Positions 25,222 to 36,764 of a stretch of DNA of 64,000 nt are shown piece after piece (position 1 is the first letter of the stretch; each line of letters begins with the position of its first letter). Location of the stretch: contig OZ257131.1 of assembly GCA_965278985.1 (NCBI GenBank), positions 6,076,001-6,140,000 of the forward strand, given 5' to 3'. Source of the stretch: CAISIP01 sp965278985 (GTDB lineage: Bacteria; Pseudomonadota; Gammaproteobacteria; Burkholderiales; Burkholderiaceae_C). The translations under genes and the position numbers were made by a program. The notes under the pieces are model-generated. The model had not been told where the DNA came from, ran no database searches, and worked only from the letters and a program-made list of their open reading frames with translations.

Positions 25222-26292
25222 ATGAAGAAAACCCTCGTGGCAGCAGCTGTCCTGGCCAGCCTCGGCACCGCAGCTTTTGCACAATCCAGCGTCACGCTGT
25301 ACGGCCGTATCGACGCATCCCTGGCCAAGACGGAAACCGACAACGTCGGTTTCGTCAACAACGTTGACGCCGATCCGGGCGCTCTGATCCGCTCCGGCGC
25401 CCACACCGGCAGCCGTTGGGGCCTGCGTGGTACCGAAGACCTGGGCGGTGGCCTGAAGGCCATCTTCACGCTGGAGCAAGGCTTCAACGTGGACACCAGC
25501 ACGTTCTCGAACGCTGCCAACCAGTTCAACCGCCAAGCCTTCGTCGGCCTGGACGGTGGTTTCGGTACCGTGACGGTCGGTCGTCAGTACACCCTGACCG
25601 ACACGAACCAAGCCAACTTCGACGTGATCGGCCTGTCGGGCTACTCCGCGCTGGGCTTTGCTTTCAACTCGAACTGCACGACCGTTGGCGTGCTGGCTGG
25701 CCAAGCGATCGGTGACTGCGGCGGCGCTGGCGCTGGCGGCGGCCGTATCAACAACTCGGTGATCTACTCCACCCCCGCAATGGGCGGTTTCGGTGCCAAG
25801 CTGCTGTGGTCTCCCGGTGAAGACAAGACCGCTGCTTCCAGCGCTGGTCAAACCTACGGTGGTCTGCTGTCCTACGCAGCGGGTCCCCTGGGTCTGGGCG
25901 CATCCTGGGAGTCGTTCAAGGTTGCTGGCGCTCGCGCCGTGCAGAACTACACCTTCGGTGCTTCGTACGACCTGGGCGCTGCCAAGCTCTTCGGCATGAT
26001 CGAAGGCGGCAAGAACAAGAACACCAACGCCAAGGACGAAGGCTTTGCTCTGGGCGTGAACATCCCCCTGGGTGCTCCTTCGATCCAGGTCAGCTACGCT
26101 CGTGAAAACCAGAAGATCGGTGGCACGAAGATCTCGAAGACCAACGCCTTCGAAATCATGGGCCAGTACCCCCTGAGCAAGCGCACCTACGTGTACGCTG
26201 CCCTGCTGAAGGGTGACTACAACCCCACCGCTCCCGCTCTGGCTACCCAAAAGACCCAGAACTACGGTCTGGGCCTGGTCCACAACTTCTGA
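25222..26292 (+). CDS. Outer-membrane porin, Omp32-like trimeric general porin
   Basis: 356 residues. Signal peptide MKKTLVAAAVLASLGTAAFA, mature start QSSVTLYGRIDASL. Gram-negative porin signatures: GSRWGLRGTEDLGGGLKAIFTLEQGF, FVGLDGGFGTVTVGRQYT, RKTLTDT-like loop, and the C-terminal NYGLGLVHNF with terminal Phe needed for barrel insertion. Codon use is biased toward GGT, GCT and CGT, unlike the GC3-rich neighbours, in line with very high expression. GGAG 9 nt before the ATG. Followed by a strong terminator. Confidence 0.95.
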   Translation: MKKTLVAAAVLASLGTAAFAQSSVTLYGRIDASLAKTETDNVGFVNNVDADPGALIRSGAHTGSRWGLRGTEDLGGGLKAIFTLEQGFNVDTSTFSNAANQFNRQAFVGLDGGFGTVTVGRQYTLTDTNQANFDVIGLSGYSALGFAFNSNCTTVGVLAGQAIGDCGGAGAGGGRINNSVIYSTPAMGGFGAKLLWSPGEDKTAASSAGQTYGGLLSYAAGPLGLGASWESFKVAGARAVQNYTFGASYDLGAAKLFGMIEGGKNKNTNAKDEGFALGVNIPLGAPSIQVSYARENQKIGGTKISKTNAFEIMGQYPLSKRTYVYAALLKGDYNPTAPALATQKTQNYGLGLVHNF

Positions 26293-26336
26293 TTTTCCGC
26301 TGGCGTGAAGCCAGCATGAAAGTTTGAATCCAAGGG

Positions 26337-26369
26337 GCCCCGCTGTGTTCGCACAGCGGGGCTTTTTTT
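26337..26369 (+). terminator. Intrinsic terminator of the porin gene
   Basis: An 11-bp GC-rich stem GCCCCGCTGTG / CACAGCGGGGC closed by a TTCG tetraloop (26337-26362), then seven Ts. It is the strongest terminator in the window and isolates the porin from the DUF3047 gene. Confidence 0.95.
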
Positions 26370-26408
26370 ATGGGTGTGTGCCGTGTGGAATTCGGGATGG
26401 AACAGGTG

Positions 26409-27272
26409 ATGCGTGTGTCATGGAGTTGCCGATGGGGCCTGTTGCTGGTGGGCATGGTGTTGATGGCCGGCTGCGCCACCCCGTCTTCGCCCGAGACGCC
26501 CTCTTCGGAAGAGGTCCAGGCCGCAGGCGACCGGGACGATCAGGACGAGAGCCCCTCCACATGCCGCTGGGATCGCGCTTCACTGCCCACGGACGCAACC
26601 GACCCCGGCCCCACATGGAAGCACTATCGCTTCCCCGGCAAGCGGCCCAATGCCTACCGCCAGGTGGCTCTGGACGGCCGCGATGCGATGCGGGTGCAGG
26701 CCGACGCCTCCACGAGCATGCTGCGCCGGAACCTGCGCATCCCGCCGCAGGAATTGCACCATCTGCAGTTCTCCTGGAAGGTGCCCGCGTTGATCGAGCA
26801 GGCCGACCTCACGGTGGGGGAGCGTTCGGACTCACCCGTCCGCGTGGTGCTCGCCTTCGAGGGGGACCGCAGCAAGTTCTCGGCGCGCGATGCCATGTTG
26901 TCCGAGCTTGCGCACATGCTGACGGGCGAGCCCATGCCCTATGCCACGCTGATGTACGTGTGGGGCAACCGGCAGCCAGCCGGCACGGTGGTGCACAACC
27001 ACCGCACGGGCCGGATCCGCAAGCTCGTGCTGGAGTCCGGGCCGGAAAAACTGGGGCAGTGGCTCGACTACGAGCGCGACATTCGCCAGGACTTCGTCCA
27101 GGCATTCGGTGAGGAGCCCGGCGCGCTGCTCGCCATCGGCATCATGACGGACACCGACAACACGCGCTCCCGCGCCACGGCCTGGTACGGACCCGTGCGG
27201 CACCTGGCCAAGGCAGCGTCCGCGGATGGGCCGTTGCCGGTGGCTGCTGCGGCGCCCTGCGCGCACCCGTAG
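26409..27272 (+). CDS. DUF3047 domain-containing lipoprotein
   Basis: 287 residues from ATG 26409, chosen because it gives a compact lipoprotein signal (MRVSWSCRWGLLLVGMVLMAGC, lipobox LMAGC); ATG 26397 is also possible, while ATG 26370 lies beside the terminator's T-run. DUF3047 core: WKHYRFPGKRPNAYRQVALDGRDAMRVQADASTSMLRR, LQFSWKVPALIEQADLT, ARDAMLSELAHMLTGEPMPYATLMYVW, ESGPEKLGQW and ALLAIGIMTDTDNTRSRATAWYG. Predicted to be anchored in the outer or inner membrane facing the periplasm. Function unknown. Ends 60 bp before the copper gene start. Confidence 0.88.
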   Translation: MRVSWSCRWGLLLVGMVLMAGCATPSSPETPSSEEVQAAGDRDDQDESPSTCRWDRASLPTDATDPGPTWKHYRFPGKRPNAYRQVALDGRDAMRVQADASTSMLRRNLRIPPQELHHLQFSWKVPALIEQADLTVGERSDSPVRVVLAFEGDRSKFSARDAMLSELAHMLTGEPMPYATLMYVWGNRQPAGTVVHNHRTGRIRKLVLESGPEKLGQWLDYERDIRQDFVQAFGEEPGALLAIGIMTDTDNTRSRATAWYGPVRHLAKAASADGPLPVAAAAPCAHP

Positions 27273-27294
27273 TTCCCGTTCCGGCAGGGGGGGC

Positions 27295-27325
27295 TTGACC
27301 CTGCCATGATGGGAGGGTTCAGACT
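27295..27325 (+). promoter_or_regulatory. CueR-type promoter/operator of copA
   Basis: TTGACC (27295-27300), a 19-bp spacer and CAGACT (27320-27325). The long spacer holds the inverted repeat ACCCTGCC / GGGAGGGT, typical of MerR-family operators that are unwound by the activated regulator; the sequence is close to CueR sites upstream of copA genes. A cueR gene follows copA. Confidence 0.75.
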
Positions 27326-27332
27326 GCCCTCC

Positions 27333-29581
<2,249 letters not shown>

Positions 29582-29606
<25 letters not shown>

Positions 29607-30007
29607 CGACGGACCATTTCCCCATCGGCCGCGCCGCGAAGCTGTCCGGCGTGTCGGCCAAGATGGTGCGGCATTACGAGTCGCTGGGGCTGCTGCCCCC
29701 CATCAGCCGCACGGAGGCCGGTTACCGGCTGTACTCCGACCGGGAGGTCCACACGCTGCGCTTCATCAAGCGTGCACGGGGCCTGGGCTTCAGCATGGCG
29801 GAGATCGCCGAACTGCTCAAGCTGTGGCAGGACCAGCACCGCGCCAGCGAGCAGGTGCGACGCATCGCGCAGCAGCATGTGGACGAGCTCCAGCAGCGCA
29901 TCGCGGAGATGGCGGCGATGCAGCGCACTTTGCAGCACCTGATCGGCTGCTGCCACGGCGACCACCGGCCCGAATGCCCGATCCTGGACGAGCTGGCGAA
30001 GCCCTGA
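29582..30007 (+). CDS. cueR: Cu(I)-responsive MerR-family activator CueR
   Basis: 141 residues. Winged helix FPIGRAAKLSGVSAKMVRHYESLGLLPP and ISRTEAGYRLYSDREVHTLRFIKRAR, long dimerisation helix, and a C-terminal IGCCHGDHRPECPILDEL loop whose cysteines match the Cu(I) ligands of CueR. Co-transcribed with copA, which it activates when copper rises, giving positive feedback on its own synthesis. Confidence 0.92.
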
Positions 30008-30084
30008 TACCCGCATCTCCGGTGGGGCTGCGTGCTACATTGCCCAGCTTCTCCAACCATCGCCGCCGATCCCGGAGGACTCCG

Positions 30085-31326
30085 ATGTTGACAACCGATG
30101 CAGCCCCCCGGCTGCGTGCCAGTGGCCGCGCTTTCGCGCATATCGCGGCCTTCCATCCCGAGCTCACGGCCCTGCGCCGCGACCTGCATGCCCATCCCGA
30201 GCTGGGTTTCGAAGAGCATTACACGGCCGGGCGCGTGCGCGAGGCGCTCAAGGTCTGCGGCGTGAACGAGATCCATGCCGGCATGGGCAAGACTGGCCTG
30301 GTGGCGGTGATCCGGGGCCGGCGCAGCGACAGCGGCCGCATGATCGGCCTGCGCGCCGACATGGACGCACTGCCCATGACCGAGCACAACGACTTCGCTT
30401 GGCGCTCCACCAAGCAGGGCATGATGCACGGCTGCGGCCACGACGGCCACACCACCATGCTCGTGGGCGCCGCGCGTTACCTCGCCGAGACACGCAACTT
30501 CAACGGCACGGCCGTGCTGATCTTCCAGCCGGGCGAAGAAGGCTTCGGCGGCGCCAAGGCCATGATCGACGACGGCCTGTTCGCGCAGTTCCCGGTGGAG
30601 TCCGTCTACGGCATGCACAACTGGCCCGCCATGCGGCCCGGCACCATTGGCCTCAACCCCGGGCCCATGATGGCCTCCGCCGACCGCATCACCATCGAGA
30701 TCACCGGCCGCGGCGGACACGGTGCGCATGCCTACAGCACCATCGACCCGGTGCTGGTGGCCGGCCACATCATCACGGCCGTGCAGAGCATCGTCTCGCG
30801 CAATGTGCACCCGGTGCAGAGCGCCGTGATCAGCCTGTGCGCCATGCGCGCCGGCGACCTGGGGGCCATGAGCGTGATCCCCGACAACGTGACCCTGGTG
30901 GGCACGGTGCGCACCTTCAGCCCCGCCGTGCAGGCGCAGATCGAGCGGCGCCTGACGGAGCTGTGCACCGCGGTGGCCATGGGCTTCGGCGCCACCGCCA
31001 CCGTGCAGTACGAGCGCATCTACCCAGCCACCATCAACACCGCGCCCGAAGCACGTTTCGCCGGCGACGTCGCGGCCTCTCTGGTGGGCGAGGAACATGT
31101 GGAGCGCGACCTCCTGCCCAGCATGGGTGCGGAGGACTTCTCGTTCATGCTGCAGGTCAAGCCCGGCGCCTATCTGCGCCTCGGCCAGGGCGAGGAGAAC
31201 GGGCTGGGCAGCTGCATGCTGCACAACACCCGCTACGACTTCAACGACAGCATCCTCGGACTAGGCTCCGCGTTGCACGCGAGCCTGGCCGAGCAGTTCA
31301 TGCCGCTGGAATCGGTGCGCGCCTGA
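30085..31326 (+). CDS. M20 family amidohydrolase (hippurate/N-acyl-amino-acid hydrolase type)
   Basis: 413 residues. LHAHPELGFEE opening, GLRADMDALPM, HGCGHDGHTTMLVG (metal ligands C117, H119), IFQPGEEGFGGAKAMI with catalytic Glu pair, and a late GAEDFSFMLQ. The family cleaves N-acyl or carbamoyl groups from amino acids with two metal ions. GGAGG precedes the ATG by 6 nt. Starts 77 bp after cueR; probably a separate unit. Substrate not deducible. Confidence 0.92.
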   Translation: MLTTDAAPRLRASGRAFAHIAAFHPELTALRRDLHAHPELGFEEHYTAGRVREALKVCGVNEIHAGMGKTGLVAVIRGRRSDSGRMIGLRADMDALPMTEHNDFAWRSTKQGMMHGCGHDGHTTMLVGAARYLAETRNFNGTAVLIFQPGEEGFGGAKAMIDDGLFAQFPVESVYGMHNWPAMRPGTIGLNPGPMMASADRITIEITGRGGHGAHAYSTIDPVLVAGHIITAVQSIVSRNVHPVQSAVISLCAMRAGDLGAMSVIPDNVTLVGTVRTFSPAVQAQIERRLTELCTAVAMGFGATATVQYERIYPATINTAPEARFAGDVAASLVGEEHVERDLLPSMGAEDFSFMLQVKPGAYLRLGQGEENGLGSCMLHNTRYDFNDSILGLGSALHASLAEQFMPLESVRA

Positions 31327-31647
31327 TCGGCCTCTTTCGCTTGTTCGCTACGTATTCGCGCGGCGGCTGCGTCTCTGCCTACCGTCGCTACAGTCGCGTC
31401 GCATGCTCGCCACGGCGCAGTCGCGCCGCTGCCACGGCCGCGTAGCGCCCGTCCCACGGCCGAGCGGGCCTGTGGGAAATACCCCCCTTTTCTCTCGATG
31501 GCGCGTCCTCACGCGTCGGACGATCACAACGATGGCGTCCCACCGGAGCCTTGCATCCGGATACGGCGCGCTGGACCTGCGCGCTTGAATGCGCGCGGCC
31601 ATGACCCAGCTGAGGTCGCGGCAGTTCGATGGTTGAAGGGAGAAACG
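31327..31647 (+). other. 321-bp intergenic region, nothing recognised
   Basis: Between the M20 gene and the DUF1800 gene. GC-rich, with several short inverted matches around CGTAGC/GCGCCGC but no long perfect stem followed by a T-run, no tRNA cloverleaf and no plausible small gene. Presumably holds the promoter of the DUF1800-DUF1501 pair; I could not identify it. Confidence 0.4.
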
Positions 31648-33384
31648 ATGGTGGATTTGGAAGACACGGGGAAGATGGATGCGGTGTCCGCTGCCCTGCG
31701 TGATGAAGCGCGCGTGCGGGCGCCACGGGCGGTCACGGTGGCAGCGGCTTCGGCGGCGTTGTCGGCGTGCGGAGGCGGTGGCGGTGGGGAGGACGTTGGC
31801 GCATCGGGCGCCTCCCAGGTGGCCGCTGGCGCGCAGGACGGCGTGGCGCCCACCGCACAGGAAGCCTCGCGCTTCCTGGCGCAGGCCTCGATGGGCGCAA
31901 CCCGTGCCGGGATCAACCGCGTGCGGGAGCTGGGTTATGCAGGCTGGCTCGATGCGCAGTTCGACGCGGCGCCATCCATGTCGCGCTGGGAATGGATGGT
32001 TGCCAATGGCTTCACGGCCGAGGCGTCGCGCAACGGCACTGCCGGGCTGGACGCGGCCCTATGGTGCAAGCTGATCGACAGCAGCGACACACTGCGCCAG
32101 CGCGTCACGCTCGCGTTGTCGGAGATCTTCGTGGCATCCATCTCCGGCATGCAGGATCCCTGGCGCAACTTCGCCAGCGCAGCCCACATGGACCTGCTGG
32201 AATCTCACGCCTTCGGCGACCTGCGCAGCTTGTTGCAGGCCATCTCGCTCAGCCCCGCGATGGGCATGTTCCTCACCTTCCGCGGCAGCGCCAAGGCCAA
32301 TCCCACCACGGGCGCATTGCCTGACGAGAACTATGCGCGCGAGCTTCTGCAGCTCTTCACCATCGGGCTGGTGCAACTGCAAACCGACGGCACGCCCCGC
32401 TTGGAGGGTGGTCAGCCAGTGGAGACCTATGGCGCGGCCGACATCGGCGGACTGGCGCGAGTTTTCACCGGCTGGGACAACGACCTGGCGGGCTTGAGCG
32501 GAGCCGCTGCCACGGCCACGCCAGATTACCGGCGCCGCCCGCTGGTGCAGGTCGCGAGTCGCTACGAGACCGGTGAGAAACGTTTCCTGGGCAGCAGCAT
32601 CGCCGCCGGCACGGCCGCCATGGCCAGCCTGACGCAGGCACTCGACACGGTATTCGCCCATCCCAACGTGGGGCCCTTTTTCTGCCGCCAGCTCATCCAG
32701 CGCCTGGTGACCAGCAACCCCAGCCCTGCCTACGTGCAGCGCGTGGTGGCGGTGTTCGCCGACGACGGGCAGGGCCGGCGCGGCCAGTTGCGCGCGGTCG
32801 TGCGCGCGTTGCTTCTGGATCCCGAGGCCCGTGGGACGCAGGCCGCGTCGGCGCCTGGCTTCGGCAAGCTGCGCGAGCCGATGCTGCGCCTGGCAGGCTG
32901 GGCGCGCGCCAGCGCCGTGCGCTCGCCCAGCGGGGCGTGGGCCGTGGGCGATACCTCCGATGCCGGGCGAGCCCTGGGGCAGGCACCCATGCGCGCGGCC
33001 TCGGTATTCAACTTCTTCCGGCCCGGCTACGTGTTGCTCGGGCAGCCGGCAGGCGAGCGGGCACTGTTGGCGCCCGAGTTCCAGATCACCAGTGAGTCCT
33101 CCGTGGTCGGCTACCTGAACTTCATGCAGCGCGCCGTGGCAGGCACTTTGGGTGACCTCACGCCCGACTACAGCGCATGGATCGCGCTGGTGGAGACACC
33201 CCGCGCGCTTGTCGACGACATCAACCTCGTGCTGGCCGCGGGGCAACTGGCTGCAGGCACCTGCGAACTCATCGCCAATGCGGTGCAGAGCATTGCCGTG
33301 ACAACGGACGCCGGCCGCCTCAACCGCGTGCGGGCGGCCATGCTGCTGGTGCTGGCCGCACCGGAATACCTCGTTCAGAACTAG
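31648..33384 (+). CDS. DUF1800 domain-containing secreted protein
   Basis: 578 residues from ATG 31648, preceded by AAGGGAG. N-terminus has a weak leader ending AALSACGGGGGG, a possible lipobox. DUF1800 signatures: EASRFLAQASMGATRAGINRVRELGYAGWLDAQF, LRQRVTLALSEIFVAS, PDENYARELLQLFTIGLVQL, ADIGGLARVFTGWD, FLGSSIAAG, HPNVGPFFCRQLIQRLVTSNPSPAYVQRVV and FNFFRPGYV. DUF1800 genes are almost always paired with a DUF1501 gene, as here, 40 bp apart; the pair's role is unknown. Confidence 0.92.
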   Translation: MVDLEDTGKMDAVSAALRDEARVRAPRAVTVAAASAALSACGGGGGGEDVGASGASQVAAGAQDGVAPTAQEASRFLAQASMGATRAGINRVRELGYAGWLDAQFDAAPSMSRWEWMVANGFTAEASRNGTAGLDAALWCKLIDSSDTLRQRVTLALSEIFVASISGMQDPWRNFASAAHMDLLESHAFGDLRSLLQAISLSPAMGMFLTFRGSAKANPTTGALPDENYARELLQLFTIGLVQLQTDGTPRLEGGQPVETYGAADIGGLARVFTGWDNDLAGLSGAAATATPDYRRRPLVQVASRYETGEKRFLGSSIAAGTAAMASLTQALDTVFAHPNVGPFFCRQLIQRLVTSNPSPAYVQRVVAVFADDGQGRRGQLRAVVRALLLDPEARGTQAASAPGFGKLREPMLRLAGWARASAVRSPSGAWAVGDTSDAGRALGQAPMRAASVFNFFRPGYVLLGQPAGERALLAPEFQITSESSVVGYLNFMQRAVAGTLGDLTPDYSAWIALVETPRALVDDINLVLAAGQLAAGTCELIANAVQSIAVTTDAGRLNRVRAAMLLVLAAPEYLVQN

Positions 33385-33424
33385 TTCCCGACATTCCCAT
33401 CCTTCTCCGAAGCGAGCACCTCCC

Positions 33425-34798
33425 GTGACCCATGCTGTATCGCGGCGCACCTTCCTGCGCCGTACATCCTCCCTTTCCCTGGCAGGCGCCGCAGCGCCTT
33501 GGGCCCTGAACCTCGCGGCGATGGGCGAAGCCGCCGCGGCCGATGCCACAGGCTACAAGGCGCTGGTCTGCGTCTTCCTGCATGGTGGCAACGACAACGC
33601 CAACACCTTGGTGCCCTACCATGACGCTGGCCATGCGGCCTACCGCGGCATGCGCCCCACGATGGCCCACAGCCGCGATGCGCTCGCGGCCACGCTGCTG
33701 CAGCCCCGCGTGGCGCTGGCTGGAGGCGCGCAGTACGCGCTGGCGCCGCGCCTGGCGCCGTTGCTGCCGCTCTTCGACCAGGGGCACCTCGCTGTGCAGC
33801 TCAACGTGGGGACGCTGGTGCGTCCCACCACCAAGGCGCAGTACCTGGCGCGGTCCGTGTCCCTGCCGCCGAAGCTCTTCTCGCACAACGACCAGCAATC
33901 GATCTGGCAGTCCTCGGCTTCCGAGGGTGCGCGTGTGGGCTGGGGGGGACGCATGGGCGACCTGTTTGCCGCGGCCAACGGCAATGCCACCTTCACCTGC
34001 ATCAACGTGTCGGGCAATGCGGTATTCCTGTCCGGCGACGTGGCCGTGCAGTACCAGGTATCGCCCACAGGCCCCGTTCCGCTCAATGCGGTGCGCTCGC
34101 CCCTGTACGGCTCCAGTGCCTGCTCGGCCGCGCTGCGCACGCTGGCTACCGCCCCGCGCGGGCACGTGCTCGAACAGGCGCATGCGCGCGTCATGGCGCG
34201 CGCGCTCGAGGCGGGCGATGCATTGAACACGGCGCTCGCCGCCCGGCCGACGCTCGCCACCGCCTTTCCCACCGGCAATGGCCTGGCGGACCAACTCAAA
34301 CTCGTGGCGCGCATGATCGCCACCGCCAGCAGCGTGGGTGCGCGCCGCCAGGTGTTCTTCGTCGGGATCGGCGGCTTCGACACGCACCTGGGCCTGGCGG
34401 GTGTGCATCCCGGCCTGCTGGGACAGGTGGCGGATGCGCTCGCGGCCTTCCACGCGGCCACCGTCGAACTTGGTGTGGCGCAACAGGTCACTGCCTTCAC
34501 CGCATCCGAGTTCGGCCGCACTTTCACGGGCACCGACGGCTCCGACCATGGCTGGGGTGCTGAGCATTTCGTCGTAGGCGGGGCGGTGCACGGCGGGCTT
34601 TTCTACGGCCAAGCGCCCGTGGTGGCCAACAACGGTCCCGACGACGTGGGGCAGGGACGCATGCTGCCCACCACCTCCGTGGACCAGTTCGGTGCCACGT
34701 TGGGCCGATGGTTCGGCGTGGGCGAGCGGGAACTGCTGGATGTGTTTCCCGCCTTGGCAAACTGGGACGAGAGCCAGCGCGACCTGGGCTTCCTGTAG
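33425..34798 (+). CDS. DUF1501 domain-containing Tat-exported protein
   Basis: 457 residues from GTG 33425. A Tat signal peptide (SRRTFLRRTSSLSLAGAAAPWAL, cleavage after AAA near 39) sends it folded to the periplasm. ALVCVFLHGGNDNANTLVPY opens the alkaline-phosphatase/sulfatase-like DUF1501 fold, with GIGGFDTHLG and TASEFGRTFTGTDGSDHGWGAEHFVVGGAV. Paired with the DUF1800 gene. The stop codon directly abuts the stop of the convergent amidotransferase gene with no space between. Confidence 0.93.
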   Translation: MTHAVSRRTFLRRTSSLSLAGAAAPWALNLAAMGEAAAADATGYKALVCVFLHGGNDNANTLVPYHDAGHAAYRGMRPTMAHSRDALAATLLQPRVALAGGAQYALAPRLAPLLPLFDQGHLAVQLNVGTLVRPTTKAQYLARSVSLPPKLFSHNDQQSIWQSSASEGARVGWGGRMGDLFAAANGNATFTCINVSGNAVFLSGDVAVQYQVSPTGPVPLNAVRSPLYGSSACSAALRTLATAPRGHVLEQAHARVMARALEAGDALNTALAARPTLATAFPTGNGLADQLKLVARMIATASSVGARRQVFFVGIGGFDTHLGLAGVHPGLLGQVADALAAFHAATVELGVAQQVTAFTASEFGRTFTGTDGSDHGWGAEHFVVGGAVHGGLFYGQAPVVANNGPDDVGQGRMLPTTSVDQFGATLGRWFGVGERELLDVFPALANWDESQRDLGFL

Positions 34799-35608
34799 TC
34801 AGTGTCCGGCCGTCTCGCTCAGCGCCAGCATCGCCTGCGCCGCCGCCAGGAAGTCGTTCATCAGCGGCTCGCCGCTCAATAGCGCCGCGTCCTGGAAGTG
34901 GAACTCCGGGTGCCATTGCACGCCGGCCACGAAGGTGGGGCCCTTGGCGCGGATGGCTTCGACGATGCCGTCGCCCGAGGAGCGGGCCTCGACGCGCAAG
35001 TCGCCACCGAGCCGGTCCACGGCCTGGTGGTGGATGCTGTTGACGCGCCCGCCCATCTCGCCGGCATAGAGCTCCGCGAGGCGGGAATCGCGCTCGAACA
35101 CCACCTCGTGGCGGTGCTGGTCGTAGGCATCCATGTCGACATGCACGCCCGCCGTGGGCTGCTGGGTCGGGATGTCCTGGTAGAGGCTGCCGCCAAAGGC
35201 CACGTTGATCAGCTGGCAGCCACGGCAGATGCCCAGCACCGGCTTGCCCTGGCCCATGAAGCCGTCGATGAGCTCGATCTCGTAGCGGTCGCGGATGGGG
35301 TCACCGGCCCACTCCGGTTTCAGCGGCTGCTGGCCGTAGGTCGTGGGGCTCACGTCGGCACCGCCCTGCAACAGCAGGCCGTCGAGGGCGTCGACATAGT
35401 GCTGCACCGACACGCGCCGGCGCGAGACCTCGGCGTCAAAGCCGAGCGTGGGCACCATGAAGGCCAGTGCGCCGTGGCCCATGATCCAGTGGGCGATGGA
35501 CTGCTCCAGGTACTGCAGCGTCTTGCCACGAAAGCCCATCTCTGCCGGCGGCTTGTGCAGCAGGCGCGCGGACAGGCCGATGCGCAGGGGACGTGGGCCA
35601 TGGCTCAT
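34799..35608 (-). CDS. Class I glutamine amidotransferase / gamma-glutamyl-GABA hydrolase-like (PuuD type)
   Basis: 269 residues. Nucleophile C128 in LGICRGCQLIN, with H233 and E235 in GVQWHPEFH. DGLLLQGGADVSPTTYG and RDRYEIELID are typical of PuuD-type hydrolases of gamma-glutamyl compounds. Located 19 bp after the YbdK-type ligase gene on the same strand, so it may split the gamma-glutamyl product of that enzyme. Substrate unproven. Confidence 0.88.
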   Translation of the reverse strand: MSHGPRPLRIGLSARLLHKPPAEMGFRGKTLQYLEQSIAHWIMGHGALAFMVPTLGFDAEVSRRRVSVQHYVDALDGLLLQGGADVSPTTYGQQPLKPEWAGDPIRDRYEIELIDGFMGQGKPVLGICRGCQLINVAFGGSLYQDIPTQQPTAGVHVDMDAYDQHRHEVVFERDSRLAELYAGEMGGRVNSIHHQAVDRLGGDLRVEARSSGDGIVEAIRAKGPTFVAGVQWHPEFHFQDAALLSGEPLMNDFLAAAQAMLALSETAGH

Positions 35609-35627
35609 GCAAGCGTCTCCGTCGGTC

Positions 35628-36764
35628 TCACACCGGCCTTCCCGCCCAGCGTTCGCATTGCTGCCGCACCACCTCGGGCAGCAGCTGCTCGCGGGCCATC
35701 GTGGCTCGGATCCAGTTGCTGTCGTTGCCGCCGCCGATACCGCCGTTGCCAAGCTCCTGGCGCAGCAATTGGATGGCGCCTTCTGCCTGCAGCTCCATGG
35801 CATGGATCTCCAGCAGATCGAAGGTGGCGAGGATGTCGTCGCGCAGCGTGCGGTGCTCGCCGGTTTTGGGGTCGACGAAGGTGCCGTCCAGGCCGAAGCG
35901 GCAGGCCTGGAAGCGGTTGAAGGTGTAGGGCAGGTAGTCGTCGTCGGCAGGCTCGAAAGGCCGCTCGATCCGCAGCCAGCGCGCCAGGCACTGGATGAAG
36001 CCGGCAATCGCCGCGGCCTTCTCGATGGTCAGCGGCGTGTCGAGCACGCGGACCTCGATGGTGCCGTATTCGGGCTTGGGGCGGATGTCCCAGTAGAAGT
36101 CCTTCATGCTCTCGACCACGCCGGTGCGCGCCATCTTGTCGAAGTACAGCCGGAAGTCTTCCCAGGTCAGCACAAAGGGCGCGCGGCCCGACAGCGGGAA
36201 CGCGAAGACCGAGTTGAGCCGCGCCGAATGGAAGCCCGTGTCCGTGCCTTGCACATAGGGCGAGGAGGCCGACAGCGCGATCAGGTGCGGGATGAAGCGC
36301 GACAGGCCGTGCAGCAGCACGAGCGCCTGGTCCGGGCCGGGGCAGCCGATGTGCACATGCTGGCCGAAGATCGTGAACTGCTTGGACAGGTAGCCGTACA
36401 AGGCTTCGAGCTGGTGGAAGCGCGGCCGGTCGTAGATGCGCCGCTCGCTCCATTGTTGGAAGGGATGCGTGCCGCCCCCGCACAGGCCCAGGTTCAGCTT
36501 GGCGGCATTGGCCACCAGCATGTCGCGGATCTCGGTGAGCTGCGCGAGTGCATCGCGGTGGCCGGTGCACACGTCGGTGCACAGTTCGATCATGCTGTCC
36601 GTGATCTCTGGCGTGACCTTGCCCGGGTGCTTCAGCGGCTCCACCAGGCGCAGCAGGTCGGCCGAGCCGGGGCTGAGGTCGTAGTCGTGGGTGTTGACGA
36701 TCTGCAGCTCCAGCTCCACGCCGATGCTGAGCGCCTTCGATTGGGCGAAGTTTTCGAGGCTCAT
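35628..36764 (-). CDS. Carboxylate-amine ligase, YbdK type (glutamate-cysteine ligase family 2)
   Basis: 378 residues. LSIGVELELQIVNTHDYDLSPGS, VTPEITDSMIELCTDVCTGH, GGGTHPFQQWSERRIYDRPRF, FGQHVHIGCPGPDQAL and PEYGTIEVRVLDTPLTIEKAA are the GCS2 signatures. E. coli YbdK has weak gamma-glutamyl-cysteine ligase activity; the natural product is unknown. Its ATG overlaps the antiporter stop (ATGA at 36761-36764), so the two are translationally coupled. Confidence 0.92.
   Translation of the reverse strand: MSLENFAQSKALSIGVELELQIVNTHDYDLSPGSADLLRLVEPLKHPGKVTPEITDSMIELCTDVCTGHRDALAQLTEIRDMLVANAAKLNLGLCGGGTHPFQQWSERRIYDRPRFHQLEALYGYLSKQFTIFGQHVHIGCPGPDQALVLLHGLSRFIPHLIALSASSPYVQGTDTGFHSARLNSVFAFPLSGRAPFVLTWEDFRLYFDKMARTGVVESMKDFYWDIRPKPEYGTIEVRVLDTPLTIEKAAAIAGFIQCLARWLRIERPFEPADDDYLPYTFNRFQACRFGLDGTFVDPKTGEHRTLRDDILATFDLLEIHAMELQAEGAIQLLRQELGNGGIGGGNDSNWIRATMAREQLLPEVVRQQCERWAGRPV

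Noticed and set aside
27306..27332. Upstream ATG for copA
   Set aside because: It lies within the 19-bp spacer of the CueR promoter and would not be transcribed.
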